The notes under the pieces: model-generated
Databases searched by the model: none
What the model saw: only the letters and a program-made list of their open reading frames with translations
What the model was told of the DNA's origin: nothing
In this document: positions 43,981 to 53,472 of the stretch, piece after piece
How the letters are laid out: every line of letters starts with the position of its first letter
How positions within the stretch are numbered: the first letter of the stretch is position 1
Source of the DNA: Bordetella genomosp. 13
GTDB taxonomy: Bacteria > Pseudomonadota > Gammaproteobacteria > Burkholderiales > Burkholderiaceae_B
Reading direction: 5' to 3'
Assembly (NCBI RefSeq): GCF_007679965.1
Contig: NZ_VEHL01000002.1
Location: 356,235-420,234, forward strand
Length of the DNA stretch: 64,000 bases
Translations under genes and position numbers: made by a program

Positions 43981-45504
43981 CTACTGCGCCGCCACCTGTT
44001 GCGCCGGCGCGTCCTGCTGCGCGCGCGGCGCCATATCCGGCAACGGCGTATCCCAGCCGCCGCCCAGCGCGCGGATCAGGTTCACGGTGGAGCGCGCGCG
44101 CTCGCCGTTCAACTGCACCGAGGCGCGCTGCTGCACCAGCACCGTGCGGTCGGCCTCGATCACGTCCAGGTAGCTGATCGAGCCTTCGCGGTATTGCGTC
44201 TGCGACAGCGAGGCGGCGCGGGTCGAGGCCTGCAACGCGGCCTCCTGCGCCTCGGTCTGGCCACGCAGCAGGCGCAGGTTGGACAGGTTGTCCTCGACTT
44301 CGCGGAAGGCGGTCAGCACCGTCTGGCGGTAGTTGGCCACGTCTTCCTCGTACACCGCGCGGGCGCGGTCCACGCCGGCCTGGCGGCGGCCGCCGTCGAA
44401 GATCGGGATCGACAGCGCCGTGCCCACCAGCGGGCCCAGCAGGAACGTGCGGCTGGACCACTGGAACAGGTTGCCCAGTTCCGAGGACTCGAAGCCGCCC
44501 GCCGCGGTGATGTCCAGGCGCGGGAAGAACGCGGCCTTCGCCACGCCGACGCGCGCATTGGCGGCGGCCATGGCGCGCTCGGCCGCGGCGATGTCGGGAC
44601 GGCGTTCCAGCAGCGTGGAGGGCAGGCCGGCCGGCACGTCGATGGCCACGCGCGACAGGGGTTGCGCGGCCATGTCGAATTCGGACGGCGCCTTGCCCAG
44701 CAGCACCGCCAGGGCGTGCTCGGCGGCGGCGCGCTGGCGCTGCACGCCGGCGGCCTCGGCGCGTGCCGACTCCAGTTCGGCGCGCGAACGGGCCAGGTCC
44801 AGTTCGCCGATGTCGCCGGCGTCGTAGCGCTGCTGGATCAGCTTCAGCGAGGCGCCGCGCAAGTCCACCGTCTGGCGGTAGATCTGCAGTTCGGCATCCA
44901 GCTGGCGCACCTGGAAATAGCCCGTGGCCACGTCGGCCTGCAGGGCCAGCAGCACCGAACGGTACAGCGCCGCGCTCTGCTGCGCGTCGGCATTGGCGGC
45001 CTCCACGCCGGACGAGACACGGCCGAACAGGTCGACCTCGTACGAGACCGATGCCTGGGCACGCCACAGCGTGGTGGAGCTGGCCGGACCGTCGTCGCGC
45101 AGGCCCTGCGAGGCTGGCGAGGCGCGCTGGCGCGACGGGCCGATGCCCGCGTCCAGGTTCGGGTACTGGTCGGAACGCGCGTCGCGCAGCAGGGCGCGGG
45201 CCTGCGACAGCCGGGCGGCGGCGGCCTGCAGCGTCTGGTTGGCCTGCAGGGCCTGCGCCTGCAGCGCGTCCAGCGTCGGATCGTTGAAGACCTTCCACCA
45301 GTCGCCGCGCAGGGCGTCCTCGGACGGCTTGGCGGCCTGCCAGTTACCGGCCTCGTGGCCGGCGAGGTCGTTGGCGGGCGCCGCTTCCTTGAAGGCCGTC
45401 GGGGTCGAGACCTCGGGCCGGTGGTACTCGGGGCCCACCGCGCAGCCCGCCAGCGTCAGCAGCAGGAACAGCAGGGCGGAGCCGCGTTTGATGGTATGCG
45501 TCAT
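43981..45504 (-). CDS. RND efflux outer-membrane factor (OprM/NodT family lipoprotein)
   Basis: 507-aa TolC-like channel lipoprotein. Signal peptide with lipobox LAGC (Cys21) and the family start AVGPEYHRPEV. Two outer-membrane-efflux repeats follow, with long coiled-coil helices rich in Ala/Gln (about 80-300 and 310-480). The LLERRPDIAAAERAMAAANARVGVAKAAFFP block is diagnostic. It completes the tripartite pump with the two upstream genes (10-nt gap to the RND gene). Last gene before a strong terminator. Confidence 0.94.
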   Translation of the reverse strand: MTHTIKRGSALLFLLLTLAGCAVGPEYHRPEVSTPTAFKEAAPANDLAGHEAGNWQAAKPSEDALRGDWWKVFNDPTLDALQAQALQANQTLQAAAARLSQARALLRDARSDQYPNLDAGIGPSRQRASPASQGLRDDGPASSTTLWRAQASVSYEVDLFGRVSSGVEAANADAQQSAALYRSVLLALQADVATGYFQVRQLDAELQIYRQTVDLRGASLKLIQQRYDAGDIGELDLARSRAELESARAEAAGVQRQRAAAEHALAVLLGKAPSEFDMAAQPLSRVAIDVPAGLPSTLLERRPDIAAAERAMAAANARVGVAKAAFFPRLDITAAGGFESSELGNLFQWSSRTFLLGPLVGTALSIPIFDGGRRQAGVDRARAVYEEDVANYRQTVLTAFREVEDNLSNLRLLRGQTEAQEAALQASTRAASLSQTQYREGSISYLDVIEADRTVLVQQRASVQLNGERARSTVNLIRALGGGWDTPLPDMAPRAQQDAPAQQVAAQ

Positions 45505-45514
45505 GGCTGGCTCC

Positions 45515-48500
45515 TCAGTCGGCTTCGGCAGTGTGGTGATGCGAGATCGTCGGCGCGGTGTGGTGGCCGGCGCTGTGCAGCGGGCGCTTGCCCAGCTTGC
45601 GCAGCAGCACGTAGAACACCGGCGTCAGGAACAGGCCGAACAGCGTCACGCCCAGCATGCCGAAGAACACGGCGATACCCATGGCCTGGCGCATTTCCGC
45701 GCCCGCTCCGGTGGACAGCACCAGCGGCACCACGCCCATGATGAACGCGATGGACGTCATCAGGATGGGACGCAGGCGCAGGCGGCTGGCCTCGATGGCG
45801 GCCTGCAGCGGCGTGCTTCCGCCCATTTCCAGTTCGCGGGCGAACTCCACGATCAGGATGGCGTTCTTCGCGGACAGCCCCACCAGCACCATCAGGCCGA
45901 TCTGCGTGAAGATGTTGTTGTCGCCACCGGTGAAGTAGACCCCGCTCAGGGCGGCCAGGATGCTCATCGGCACGATCAGGATGACCGCCAGCGGCAGCGT
46001 CAGGCTTTCGTACAGCGCGGCCAGCACCAGGAACACCAGCAGCACGCTGATCGGGAACACCCACAGGCCCGCGTTGCCGGCCAGCATCTGCTGGTAGGCA
46101 AGGTCGGTCCACTCGACCTGGAAGCCGCGCGGCAGCGTTTCCGCGGCGATGCGCGCGGCCGCTTCCTGCGCCTGGTTGGTCGAGAAGCCCGGTCCGGGGC
46201 CGCCGTTGATGTCTGCGGCGGTGTAGCCGTTGTAGCGCACCACCATCTCGGGGCCGAAGCTCTGCTTGACCGTGACCAGCGACGACAGCGGCACCATGTC
46301 GCCCGAGGCGTTGCGGGTCTTCAGTTGCAGAATGTCCTCGGGGTGGGCGCGGAACTGCGCGTCGGCCTGGGCCCGCACCTGGAACACGCGGCCGAAGCGG
46401 TTGAAGTCGTTCACGTACACCGAACCCAGGTAGACCTGCATGGTGTCGAACACCTCGGTCACCGGCACGCCCAGCTGGCGGGCCTTCACGCGGTCCAGGT
46501 CGACGTCCAGCTGCGGCACGGCGATCTGGTAGTTCGAGAAGGTCGGGCCCAGTTCGGGCGTCTGCGCGGCCTTGGCCACGAAGGCCTGGGTGGCGCGGTC
46601 CAGCGCCTCGTAGCCCTGCGCGCCGCGGTCCTCGATCTGCAGCTTGAAGCCGCCCAGCGTGCCCAGGCCCAGGATGGGCGGGGGCGGGAAGACCGCGACC
46701 GTCGAGTCCTTGATCGAGGCGAACTGCTGGTTCAGGGCGCCCGCGATGGCGTTGCCCGACAGGTCGGAGGTGGTGCGCTTGTCGAAGTCGTCCAGCGTGA
46801 CGAACACGATGCCGGCGCTCGAGCTGTTGGTAAAGCCGTTGATCGACAGGCCCGGGAAGGCGATGGCGCTCTTCACGCCAGGCTGCTTCAGGGCGATGTC
46901 GCTCATGCGGCGGATCACGTCTTCGGTGCGGTCCAGCGAGGCGCCGTTGGGCAGCTGCGCGAAGCCGATCAGGTACTGCTTGTCCTGCGCCGGAATGAAG
47001 CCGCCCGGCAGGATGTTGCCGATCAGCACGGTCAGTCCCAGCAGCACGGCGTACACCAGCATCGAGCCGCCCTTGCGCTTGACCACGCCGCTCACGCCGG
47101 TGGCGTAGCGGTCGGACGCGCGATTGAACGTGCGGTTGAACCAGTTGAAGAACGGCCCGAAAAGACGGTTCATCACGCGGGTCAGCGCGTCGGGCTTGTC
47201 GTGGTGGCCCTTGAGCAGCATTGCCGACAGGGCGGGCGACAGCGTCAGCGAGTTGAAGGCCGAGATCACCGTCGAGATGGCGATGGTCATGGCGAACTGC
47301 TTGTAGAACTGGCCGGTCAGGCCCGTCATGAAGGCCAGCGGCACGAACACGGCGCACAGCGTCAGCGCGATGGCGATGATGGGCCCGCTGACTTCCTGCA
47401 TGGCCTTGTAGGTGGCGTCGCGTGGCGACAGCCCCTCGCTGATGTTGCGCTCGACGTTCTCGACCACCACGATGGCGTCGTCCACCACGATGCCGATGGC
47501 CAGCACCATGCCGAACAGCGACAGCGCGTTGATCGAGTAGCCGAACATCAGCAGCAGCCCGAAGGTGCCGATGATGGACACCGGCACGGCCAGCAGCGGG
47601 ATGACGGACGCGCGCCAGGTCTGCAGGAAGATGATCACCACCAGCACCACCAGCGCGATGGCTTCAAGCAGCGTGTGCACCACGGCCTCGATACTGGAAC
47701 GCACGAACTGCGTGGGGTCGTACTCGATGCGGTATTCGACCGAGGGCGGGAAGTCCTTGGCCATCTCGGCCATGGCGGCGCGCACCTGGCTGGACACTTC
47801 CAGCGCGTTGGAGCCGGGCGACTGCATGATGCCCATGCCCACCGCGGGTTTGTTGTCCAGCAGCGAGCGCAGCGCGTATTCCTGCGAGTCGAGCTCGACG
47901 CGGGCCACGTCGCGCAGGTGCGTGACGGCGCCGTCGGACGAGGTCTTCAGGATGATGTCGCTGAACTCCTCCGCGCTTTGCAGGCGGCCGCGTGCATTCA
48001 CCGAGAACTGCATGGGCACGTCGTTGGGCGAGGCGCCGATGGTGCCGGCCGCGACCTGCACGTTCTGCTCGCGGATGGCGTTGACCACTTCCATGGCCGT
48101 CATGCCGCGCTGCGCGACCTTCTGCGGATCGAGCCACACGCGCATGGAATAGTCGCCCGCGCCCCACACCGTGACTTCGCCGATGCCGGTGATGCGCGAC
48201 AGGCGGTCCTTCACGTTGATGACCGCGTAGTTGCGCAGGTAGGTGGCGTCATAGCGGTCGTCGGGCGAGATCAGGTGCACCACCAGCGTCAGCGTGGGCG
48301 AGCTCTTGACCGTGGTCACGCCCAGGCGCTGCACGTCGGGCGGCAGGCGCGGCAGCGCCTGCGAGACGCGGTTCTGCACCAGTTGCTGCGCCTTGTCCGC
48401 GTCCACGCCGAGCTTGAAGTAGACCGTCAGCGTCAGGTTGCCGTCGCTGTTGGCCTGCGACTGCATGTACATCATGTCCTCGACGCCGTTGATCTGCTGT

Positions 48501-48703
48501 TCCAGCGGCGAGGCGACGGTTTCGGCGATCACCTTGGGGTTGGCGCCGGGATACTGCGCCCGCACGACGACGGACGGGGGCACGACTTCCGGGTACTCGG
48601 AGATGGGCAGCTGGAACATGGCCAGCAGGCCACCCAGCAGCACCAGCACCGACAGCACGCCCGCGAAGATGGGCCGGTCGATGAAGAATTTGGAGATATT
48701 CAT
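45515..48703 (-). CDS. RND efflux transporter, HAE1 (AcrB/MexF-like) family
   Basis: 1062-aa inner-membrane proton-driven multidrug transporter. It starts NISKFFIDRPIFAGVLSVLVLLGG; twelve membrane segments, two large periplasmic loops, and the proton-relay VDDAIVVVENVERN in TM4 (Asp-Asp pair) are all present. The second half keeps the TM10 Lys region (GLSAKNAILIVEFA). Full length for the family. It sits between the membrane-fusion and outer-membrane genes in the standard order, with a LysR regulator divergent from the operon. Substrate range cannot be read from sequence. Confidence 0.96.
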   Translation of the reverse strand: MNISKFFIDRPIFAGVLSVLVLLGGLLAMFQLPISEYPEVVPPSVVVRAQYPGANPKVIAETVASPLEQQINGVEDMMYMQSQANSDGNLTLTVYFKLGVDADKAQQLVQNRVSQALPRLPPDVQRLGVTTVKSSPTLTLVVHLISPDDRYDATYLRNYAVINVKDRLSRITGIGEVTVWGAGDYSMRVWLDPQKVAQRGMTAMEVVNAIREQNVQVAAGTIGASPNDVPMQFSVNARGRLQSAEEFSDIILKTSSDGAVTHLRDVARVELDSQEYALRSLLDNKPAVGMGIMQSPGSNALEVSSQVRAAMAEMAKDFPPSVEYRIEYDPTQFVRSSIEAVVHTLLEAIALVVLVVIIFLQTWRASVIPLLAVPVSIIGTFGLLLMFGYSINALSLFGMVLAIGIVVDDAIVVVENVERNISEGLSPRDATYKAMQEVSGPIIAIALTLCAVFVPLAFMTGLTGQFYKQFAMTIAISTVISAFNSLTLSPALSAMLLKGHHDKPDALTRVMNRLFGPFFNWFNRTFNRASDRYATGVSGVVKRKGGSMLVYAVLLGLTVLIGNILPGGFIPAQDKQYLIGFAQLPNGASLDRTEDVIRRMSDIALKQPGVKSAIAFPGLSINGFTNSSSAGIVFVTLDDFDKRTTSDLSGNAIAGALNQQFASIKDSTVAVFPPPPILGLGTLGGFKLQIEDRGAQGYEALDRATQAFVAKAAQTPELGPTFSNYQIAVPQLDVDLDRVKARQLGVPVTEVFDTMQVYLGSVYVNDFNRFGRVFQVRAQADAQFRAHPEDILQLKTRNASGDMVPLSSLVTVKQSFGPEMVVRYNGYTAADINGGPGPGFSTNQAQEAAARIAAETLPRGFQVEWTDLAYQQMLAGNAGLWVFPISVLLVFLVLAALYESLTLPLAVILIVPMSILAALSGVYFTGGDNNIFTQIGLMVLVGLSAKNAILIVEFARELEMGGSTPLQAAIEASRLRLRPILMTSIAFIMGVVPLVLSTGAGAEMRQAMGIAVFFGMLGVTLFGLFLTPVFYVLLRKLGKRPLHSAGHHTAPTISHHHTAEAD

Positions 48704-48730
48704 TGTTGTGTCTTCCGAACAGTCGGTGCC

Positions 48731-49927
48731 TTACTTCAGGCTGGCCGATGCGGTCTTGACGGCGTCCGGCGCGGTGTCCATGGACACCATGTTGGGCGCG
48801 ACCAGGTCGCCGGGGCGCACGCGCTGCAGGCCATTGACGACGATGCGCTCGCCGGCCTTCAGGCCGGACTCGACCACGCGCAGCGGGCCGACGTTGGCGC
48901 CCAGTTTTACTTCGCGGTAATTGGCGTGGTTGTCGTCGCCGACCACCAGCACGAAACGCTTGCTCTGGTCCGTGCCGATGGCGCGTTCGTCGATCAGCAC
49001 GGCCTGGTACGGGGCGCTGCCGCCCAGGCGGACGCGGGCGTACAGGCCGGGCAGCAGGCTGCCGTCCTTGTTGTCGAACACGGCGCGCACGCGGATCGTG
49101 CCCGAGGTCGGATCCAGGCGGTTGTCGACCGACTGCACCGTGCCTTCGCGCGAGTAGCCGTCCTCGTTGGCCAGGCCCAGCTGCACCGGCACGGAAGCGC
49201 CCGTGCCGCGGCTGGGATTCACGTAGCGCAGGAAGGTCTGCTCGTCCACGTCGAACGACGCATACAGCTGGGCGACCGACACCAGGGTGGTCAGCGGCAC
49301 CGACTGGGCGCCGGCCGACACGACGTTGCCGACGGTGACCTCGGCGCGCGACAGGCGACCGTCCACCGGGGCCGCGATGCGGGTGTAGCCCAGGTTGATC
49401 TTGGCGGTGTCGAGGGCCGCCTGGGCGGCCTGCAGGTTGGCGGCGGCTTCGCGGGCGGCGTTTTCCTTCTCTTCGAAGTCGCGGCGGGCGATGGCGTTCT
49501 CGCCCATCAGGCGCTTGCCGCGCGCCAGGTCGGACGCGGTATACGAGACCCGGGCACGGGCGGCGGACAGCTGGGCGGCGGCGCGGTCGACCTCGGCCGC
49601 ATACGGACGCGGATCGATGGTGAACAGCACGTCGCCCTTCTTGACCAGCGCGCCGTCCTTGAAGTGGACCTGCGTGAGGGTGCCGGAGACCAGCGGGCGG
49701 ATGTCGACGCGGTCGATGGCTTCCAGGCGGCCGGAATAGCGCTGCCAGTCGACGATGGGGCGGGTGAAGGCCGGGGCGACGTCGACCGCCGCGCCGGCGG
49801 GCGGGGCGGACTGGGCCTGTGCGGTACCCGTCCCGGTGGAGGGGCCGAATACTGCGTAGCCGCCGCCGGCGGCGGCCAGCGCGGTCGCCAAAGCAACCGC
49901 GGCAAAACGGGGACGAATAGCCGTCAT
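48731..49927 (-). CDS. RND efflux membrane-fusion (periplasmic adaptor) protein
   Basis: 398-aa HlyD/AcrA-type adaptor. An N-terminal hydrophobic export segment ([18 protein letters not shown]) has no lipobox Cys, so the protein is anchored by this segment or free in the periplasm. Lipoyl halves flank an alpha-helical hairpin ([33 protein letters not shown], then the Ala-rich hairpin, then [16 protein letters not shown]), followed by beta-barrel and membrane-proximal domains. First gene of the operon; ATG 49927 follows AAGGAAATGCC. Divergent from lysR across 234 bp. Confidence 0.93.
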   Translation of the reverse strand: MTAIRPRFAAVALATALAAAGGGYAVFGPSTGTGTAQAQSAPPAGAAVDVAPAFTRPIVDWQRYSGRLEAIDRVDIRPLVSGTLTQVHFKDGALVKKGDVLFTIDPRPYAAEVDRAAAQLSAARARVSYTASDLARGKRLMGENAIARRDFEEKENAAREAAANLQAAQAALDTAKINLGYTRIAAPVDGRLSRAEVTVGNVVSAGAQSVPLTTLVSVAQLYASFDVDEQTFLRYVNPSRGTGASVPVQLGLANEDGYSREGTVQSVDNRLDPTSGTIRVRAVFDNKDGSLLPGLYARVRLGGSAPYQAVLIDERAIGTDQSKRFVLVVGDDNHANYREVKLGANVGPLRVVESGLKAGERIVVNGLQRVRPGDLVAPNMVSMDTAPDAVKTASASLK

Positions 49928-50070
49928 GGCATTTCCTTGAGATCGATGGGGAGAAACCTGGCCCGGAGACTGGCGTGCTGCTGGGGGTGACGCCGCTGCT
50001 GCACTGCAACAGCCGGAACGGTTTCTTCTGGACGGTGAGATTCTGGTAGCTTTGTCGGCTTGGATAAACA

Positions 50071-50090
50071 GTGTTTTCATGGCAACACTA
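50071..50090. promoter_or_regulatory. dyad AGTGTT-N8-AACACT in the efflux/lysR gap
   Basis: Exact 6-bp-arm inverted repeat (AGTGTT at 50071, AACACT at 50085) in an AT-richer part of the 234-bp divergent gap, about 145 bp from the adaptor start and 72 bp from lysR. Size and placement fit a LysR binding site. Confidence 0.5.
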
Positions 50091-50161
50091 GTCGATCCGG
50101 CCGAACAATCTGGGATCTTTCCGGGTTATGCTGGCGTCACTCCTTCTTCCCGGACACACCC

Positions 50162-51190
50162 ATGGATCGCTTCCAAGCCATGCAGGTCTTCGTGCGCGTC
50201 GTCGAGGCGAACAGCTTCACGCGCGCGGCCGATGGGCTGGCGCTGCCCCGCACCACGGTCACCACCATCATCCAGAACCTCGAACGCCACCTGGGCGTGC
50301 GCCTGCTGAACCGCACCACGCGCCGCATCAGCCTGACGCCCGACGGCGCTGCGTACTACAAGCACAGCACCCGCATCCTGGCCGAGGTCGAGGAGACCGA
50401 GGCGTGCCTGCAGGACGCCGCGTCGCGCCCGCAGGGACGGTTGCGGATCGACGTGCCGCCGTCCATCGGCAACCAGATCCTGATCCCCTCGCTGTGCGAG
50501 TTCCACACCAAGTACCCCGACGTCGAATTGGTCATCGGCCTGTCCGACCGCCGCGTCGACCTGGTGCAGGAGGCGGTCGACTGCGTCATCCGCGGCGGCC
50601 TGCTGGAAGACTCCAGCCTGGTGGCGCGCCGCATCGGCATCCTGCAGTCGGTCACCTGCGCCTCGCCTAGCTACCTGGCGCGCTACGGCATGCCGCACTC
50701 GCTGGAAGACCTGCAGCGCCACCAGGCGGTGCATTATTTCTGGGCGTCGGGCCGCAACTGCAACTGGGATTTCGTGGTCGACGGCAAGGAACAACAGGTC
50801 GACGTGGCGGGCGCGGTGTCGGTCAACGACTGGATGGCGCACCTGAAGTGCGGCGTGCAGGGCTTCGGGATGATCCAGACCGCGCGATTCATGGCGCTGC
50901 CGCACCTGCGCAGCGGCGAACTGGTCGAAGTGCTGCCGCAGTGGCGCCCCTCGGCCGTGCCGATCTCGCTGCTGTACCTGCAAAGCCGCCAGCTGTCGCC
51001 CAAGGTGCGCGCCTTCTCCGACTGGGTGGCCGGATTGTTCGCCGGCTGTCCGCTGCTGAACGGCGGCGACGAGAACGACCTGGACGGCACGGAATGCATG
51101 CGCCGTCCGCAGGCGCCCGAACTCACGCCCGCGGCCGTGCAGGCCGCGCGCCTGAACGCGCCGATGGATGCGCCCGAGTTCGTGATGTAG
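50162..51190 (+). CDS. LysR-type regulator of the RND efflux operon
   Basis: 342-aa LTTR of the CrgA/MexT-like group: HTH at 1-60 (MDRFQAMQVFVRVVEANSFTRAADGLALPRTTVTTIIQNLERHLG in pieces) and effector domain with LRIDVPPSIGNQILIPSLCEFHTKYPDVEL. It is about 40 residues longer than usual at the C-terminus (polar tail after GLFAGCPLL). It is divergent from the pump operon and is its likely regulator; whether activator or repressor is unknown. Start ATG 50162 rather than 50060, which overlaps the dyad. Confidence 0.9.
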   Translation: MDRFQAMQVFVRVVEANSFTRAADGLALPRTTVTTIIQNLERHLGVRLLNRTTRRISLTPDGAAYYKHSTRILAEVEETEACLQDAASRPQGRLRIDVPPSIGNQILIPSLCEFHTKYPDVELVIGLSDRRVDLVQEAVDCVIRGGLLEDSSLVARRIGILQSVTCASPSYLARYGMPHSLEDLQRHQAVHYFWASGRNCNWDFVVDGKEQQVDVAGAVSVNDWMAHLKCGVQGFGMIQTARFMALPHLRSGELVEVLPQWRPSAVPISLLYLQSRQLSPKVRAFSDWVAGLFAGCPLLNGGDENDLDGTECMRRPQAPELTPAAVQAARLNAPMDAPEFVM

Positions 51191-51207
51191 GTGTTTTCCC
51201 GGCCGCG

Positions 51208-51239
51208 CGCCCCGTCGCCGCCATCTGGCGGACGGGGCG
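51208..51239 (+). terminator. hairpin after the efflux lysR gene
   Basis: Outer arms CGCCCCGTC / GACGGGGCG (9 bp, exact) enclose an inner CGCC / GGCG stem with an ATCT loop. No T-run follows, so termination would be partial or Rho-assisted. It lies 18 bp after the lysR stop. Confidence 0.5.
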
Positions 51240-51365
51240 TACGGCTGCGGGGCGCATTACGCCTGCCGCGGGCGTGCTGCGCGCGAGGGACGGAACTGCG
51301 GTGGGGCAGGTTATCAAAACTCGGTATATTCCGAAGTCCGGGCCGAACCTCCTCGAAAGTGGTCT

Positions 51366-52466
51366 ATGCAGACAGTCCTTCCCGCTTCGCTGATCGCCCG
51401 CTGGCTGTTGCTGCTGGTGGTATTGGCAGGCTTGTACTTCCTCAGCGGTTTCCTTGTCCCCGTGCTGGCCGCACTGATCATCGGCCTGGCCACGTGGCCC
51501 GTCTACACGCGCCTGTTGCGCCGCTGCGGCGGCAGCACCCCGGTCGCGGCTACCATCGCCCTGCTGGTGGTGCTGCTGGTGCTGGTGGTGCCCATTTCCC
51601 TGGCGCTCAGCTATGCGGTGAAAGAGGCCAGCCACTTGTTCGCCTGGGCGCTCGAGGTCAACCGGCACGGCATGGCCGCGCCCAACTGGATCCTGGCATT
51701 GCCCATCGTGGGCGAACAATTGGCCGCCTACTGGCAGACCTACCTGGGCGCGCCGCATGCGCTGGGCGAGATGGTCCAGCTGATCAGCGGCGAGCACCTG
51801 GGCAACATCTACCGCATGGCGCTGTCGGCCACGGGCAACGTGTTCCAGCTGCTGCTGACCGTGCTGTTCATGCTGATCACGCTGTTCTTCGTCTACAAGG
51901 ACGGCGGCCGCATGGTCTCCCAGCTGGACATCCTGGGAGAACGCATCCTGCCCGCGCGCTGGCAGCGCTTCTCGCGGGTGGTGCCGGCCACCGTCAGCTC
52001 CACCGTCACCGGCATGTGCCTGATCGCCCTGGGCGAGGGCGTGGTGCTGGGCATCGCGTACTGGATCGCCGGCGTGCCCTCGCCGGTGCTGCTGGGCGTC
52101 ATCACCGGCTTCATGGCACTGATCCCGGGCGGCGCGCCCCTGTGCTTCACGCTGGTGTCGCTGTACCTCGTCGGATCCAATCACCTGGCGGCCGGCATCG
52201 CGCTGTTCGTCTGGGGCACGGTCGAGCTCTTCATCGTGGACAAGACCCTGCGCCCGCGCCTGGTGGGCGGCCCGGTCAAGCTGCCGTTCCTGCCGACCTT
52301 CTTCGGCCTGGTGGGCGGCGTCAAGACCATGGGCATCGTGGGCCTGTTCGTCGGCCCGGTGCTGATGGCGCTGCTGGTGGCCATCTGGCGCGAATGGGTG
52401 CGCAACGTCACCCAGGAACGCGACGAGGAGCGCCTGCGCATCGGGACGGACCGGCCCGCCGACTGA
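51366..52466 (+). CDS. AI-2E-family (YdiK/PerM-like) membrane protein
   Basis: 366-aa inner-membrane protein of the AI-2E transporter superfamily with seven to eight hydrophobic segments. An N-terminal pair of membrane spans (LLLLVVLAGLYFLSGFLVPVLAALIIGLATWP) precedes a soluble mid-part; GVVLGIAYWIAGVPSPVLLGVITGFMALIPGGAP and PTFFGLVGGVKTMGIVGLFVGPVLMALL are the family's conserved C-terminal blocks. Members export diverse solutes; the AI-2 role is established only for some. Followed after 105 bp by a phytanoyl-type dioxygenase gene. Confidence 0.9.
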   Translation: MQTVLPASLIARWLLLLVVLAGLYFLSGFLVPVLAALIIGLATWPVYTRLLRRCGGSTPVAATIALLVVLLVLVVPISLALSYAVKEASHLFAWALEVNRHGMAAPNWILALPIVGEQLAAYWQTYLGAPHALGEMVQLISGEHLGNIYRMALSATGNVFQLLLTVLFMLITLFFVYKDGGRMVSQLDILGERILPARWQRFSRVVPATVSSTVTGMCLIALGEGVVLGIAYWIAGVPSPVLLGVITGFMALIPGGAPLCFTLVSLYLVGSNHLAAGIALFVWGTVELFIVDKTLRPRLVGGPVKLPFLPTFFGLVGGVKTMGIVGLFVGPVLMALLVAIWREWVRNVTQERDEERLRIGTDRPAD

Positions 52467-52571
52467 ACGCCAGTCACAGGAGTATGCTTGCAAGAGGACA
52501 CGATGTGTCCCAGCCGGTTTACAGGGGCCGTTCGCCTTTTCCGGCTCGCCAGCATGAGGAAGAACAGCAAG

Positions 52572-53336
52572 ATGTCCGGGCCTACGGTTGCCGAACAGGT
52601 CGCCACCCTGCGCGAGCAGGGCTTTGTGGTGGCGCGCGGATTTGCCGCCGCCGATGAGTTGAAGGCCCTGCGCGACCTGTCGCAGCGCCAACTGGAACAG
52701 GCGGCCGCGCCTGTCGAATACGAGGCCGACCTTCGGTATCCCGGCGCGCCGGCCTCGCGCCACGCCGAGGGGGGCCACACCGTGCGGCGCCTGCTGGACG
52801 CCTACGGCCGCGATCCTCTCTATCGCCAATGGGCCACCTCGCCCCGCATCGCCGACTGGCTGCGCGCCTGCTTCGGGCAAACGCCGGTGCTGTCCACCAC
52901 GCACCACAACTGCGTGATGACCAAGCATCCCCGCTACGGCAGCCTGACCGGCTGGCACCAGGACATCCGCTATTGGTCGTTCAGCGCCGAGAACCTGGTG
53001 TCGACCTGGCTGGCGCTGGGCCACGAGCAGGCCGACAATGGCGGACTGTTCTTCCTGCCGGGCTCGCACAGCGCGGCGTTCCAGCCCTCGCAATTCGATG
53101 GCGCCAAGTTCTTCCTGCAGAACCTGCCCGAGAACCAGCCTTGGATCGAGCGCGCCGTCTGCCCCGAGCTGGAGCCGGGCGACGTGGTGTTCTTCCATTG
53201 CCGCACGCTGCATGCGGCGCGCGGCAATGCCAGCGACCGGGTGAAGCTGTCGCTGGTGCATACGTACTACCCCAGCGATACGCAGCCCGTGCCGGGCACG
53301 CGGTCGTCGTCCAGGGTGGACGTGCCGCTGGGTTGA
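52572..53336 (+). CDS. phytanoyl-CoA dioxygenase-family oxygenase (orphan)
   Basis: 254-aa Fe(II)/2-oxoglutarate oxygenase of the PhyH family, distinct from the copy at 32311. Iron ligands His129 and Asp131 (WHQDIRYWSF) and His214 (TLHAARGN), with Arg223 as 2-oxoglutarate contact. Earlier in-frame starts exist (TTG 52488, ATG 52503, ATG 52554); 52572 is chosen because GAGGAAG lies 9-15 nt upstream and MSGPTVAEQV matches the family's domain start. No cluster partner is obvious; the AI-2E gene upstream may be on the same transcript. Confidence 0.82.
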   Translation: MSGPTVAEQVATLREQGFVVARGFAAADELKALRDLSQRQLEQAAAPVEYEADLRYPGAPASRHAEGGHTVRRLLDAYGRDPLYRQWATSPRIADWLRACFGQTPVLSTTHHNCVMTKHPRYGSLTGWHQDIRYWSFSAENLVSTWLALGHEQADNGGLFFLPGSHSAAFQPSQFDGAKFFLQNLPENQPWIERAVCPELEPGDVVFFHCRTLHAARGNASDRVKLSLVHTYYPSDTQPVPGTRSSSRVDVPLG

Positions 53337-53418
53337 GCCCGGCGGCGCGGGGTCAGTCCGCGGGCTGCAGGAGGGGCGCTTCCCGCAGCTTCCGCGCGCC
53401 GGATTTCAGCGCGTGCGC

Positions 53419-53448
53419 CCGGAGCACCGGCTCCCGGAGCACCGGCTC
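53419..53448. repeat. perfect 15-bp tandem duplication in the intergenic region
   Basis: CCGGAGCACCGGCTC occurs twice head-to-tail (53419-53433, 53434-53448) in the 136-bp gap between the convergent dioxygenase and LysR genes. Each unit contains an internal CCGG-N3-CCGG. No coding role. Confidence 0.85.
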
Positions 53449-53472
53449 GGCCGTTCGGCCGCGGTGCATCCG

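Noticed and set aside
44924..49990. A 1688-codon open frame on the plus strand antisense to the RND efflux operon
   Set aside because: It is His/Gln/Arg-rich without domains and lies wholly opposite three well-supported pump genes; long antisense frames are common at this GC content.
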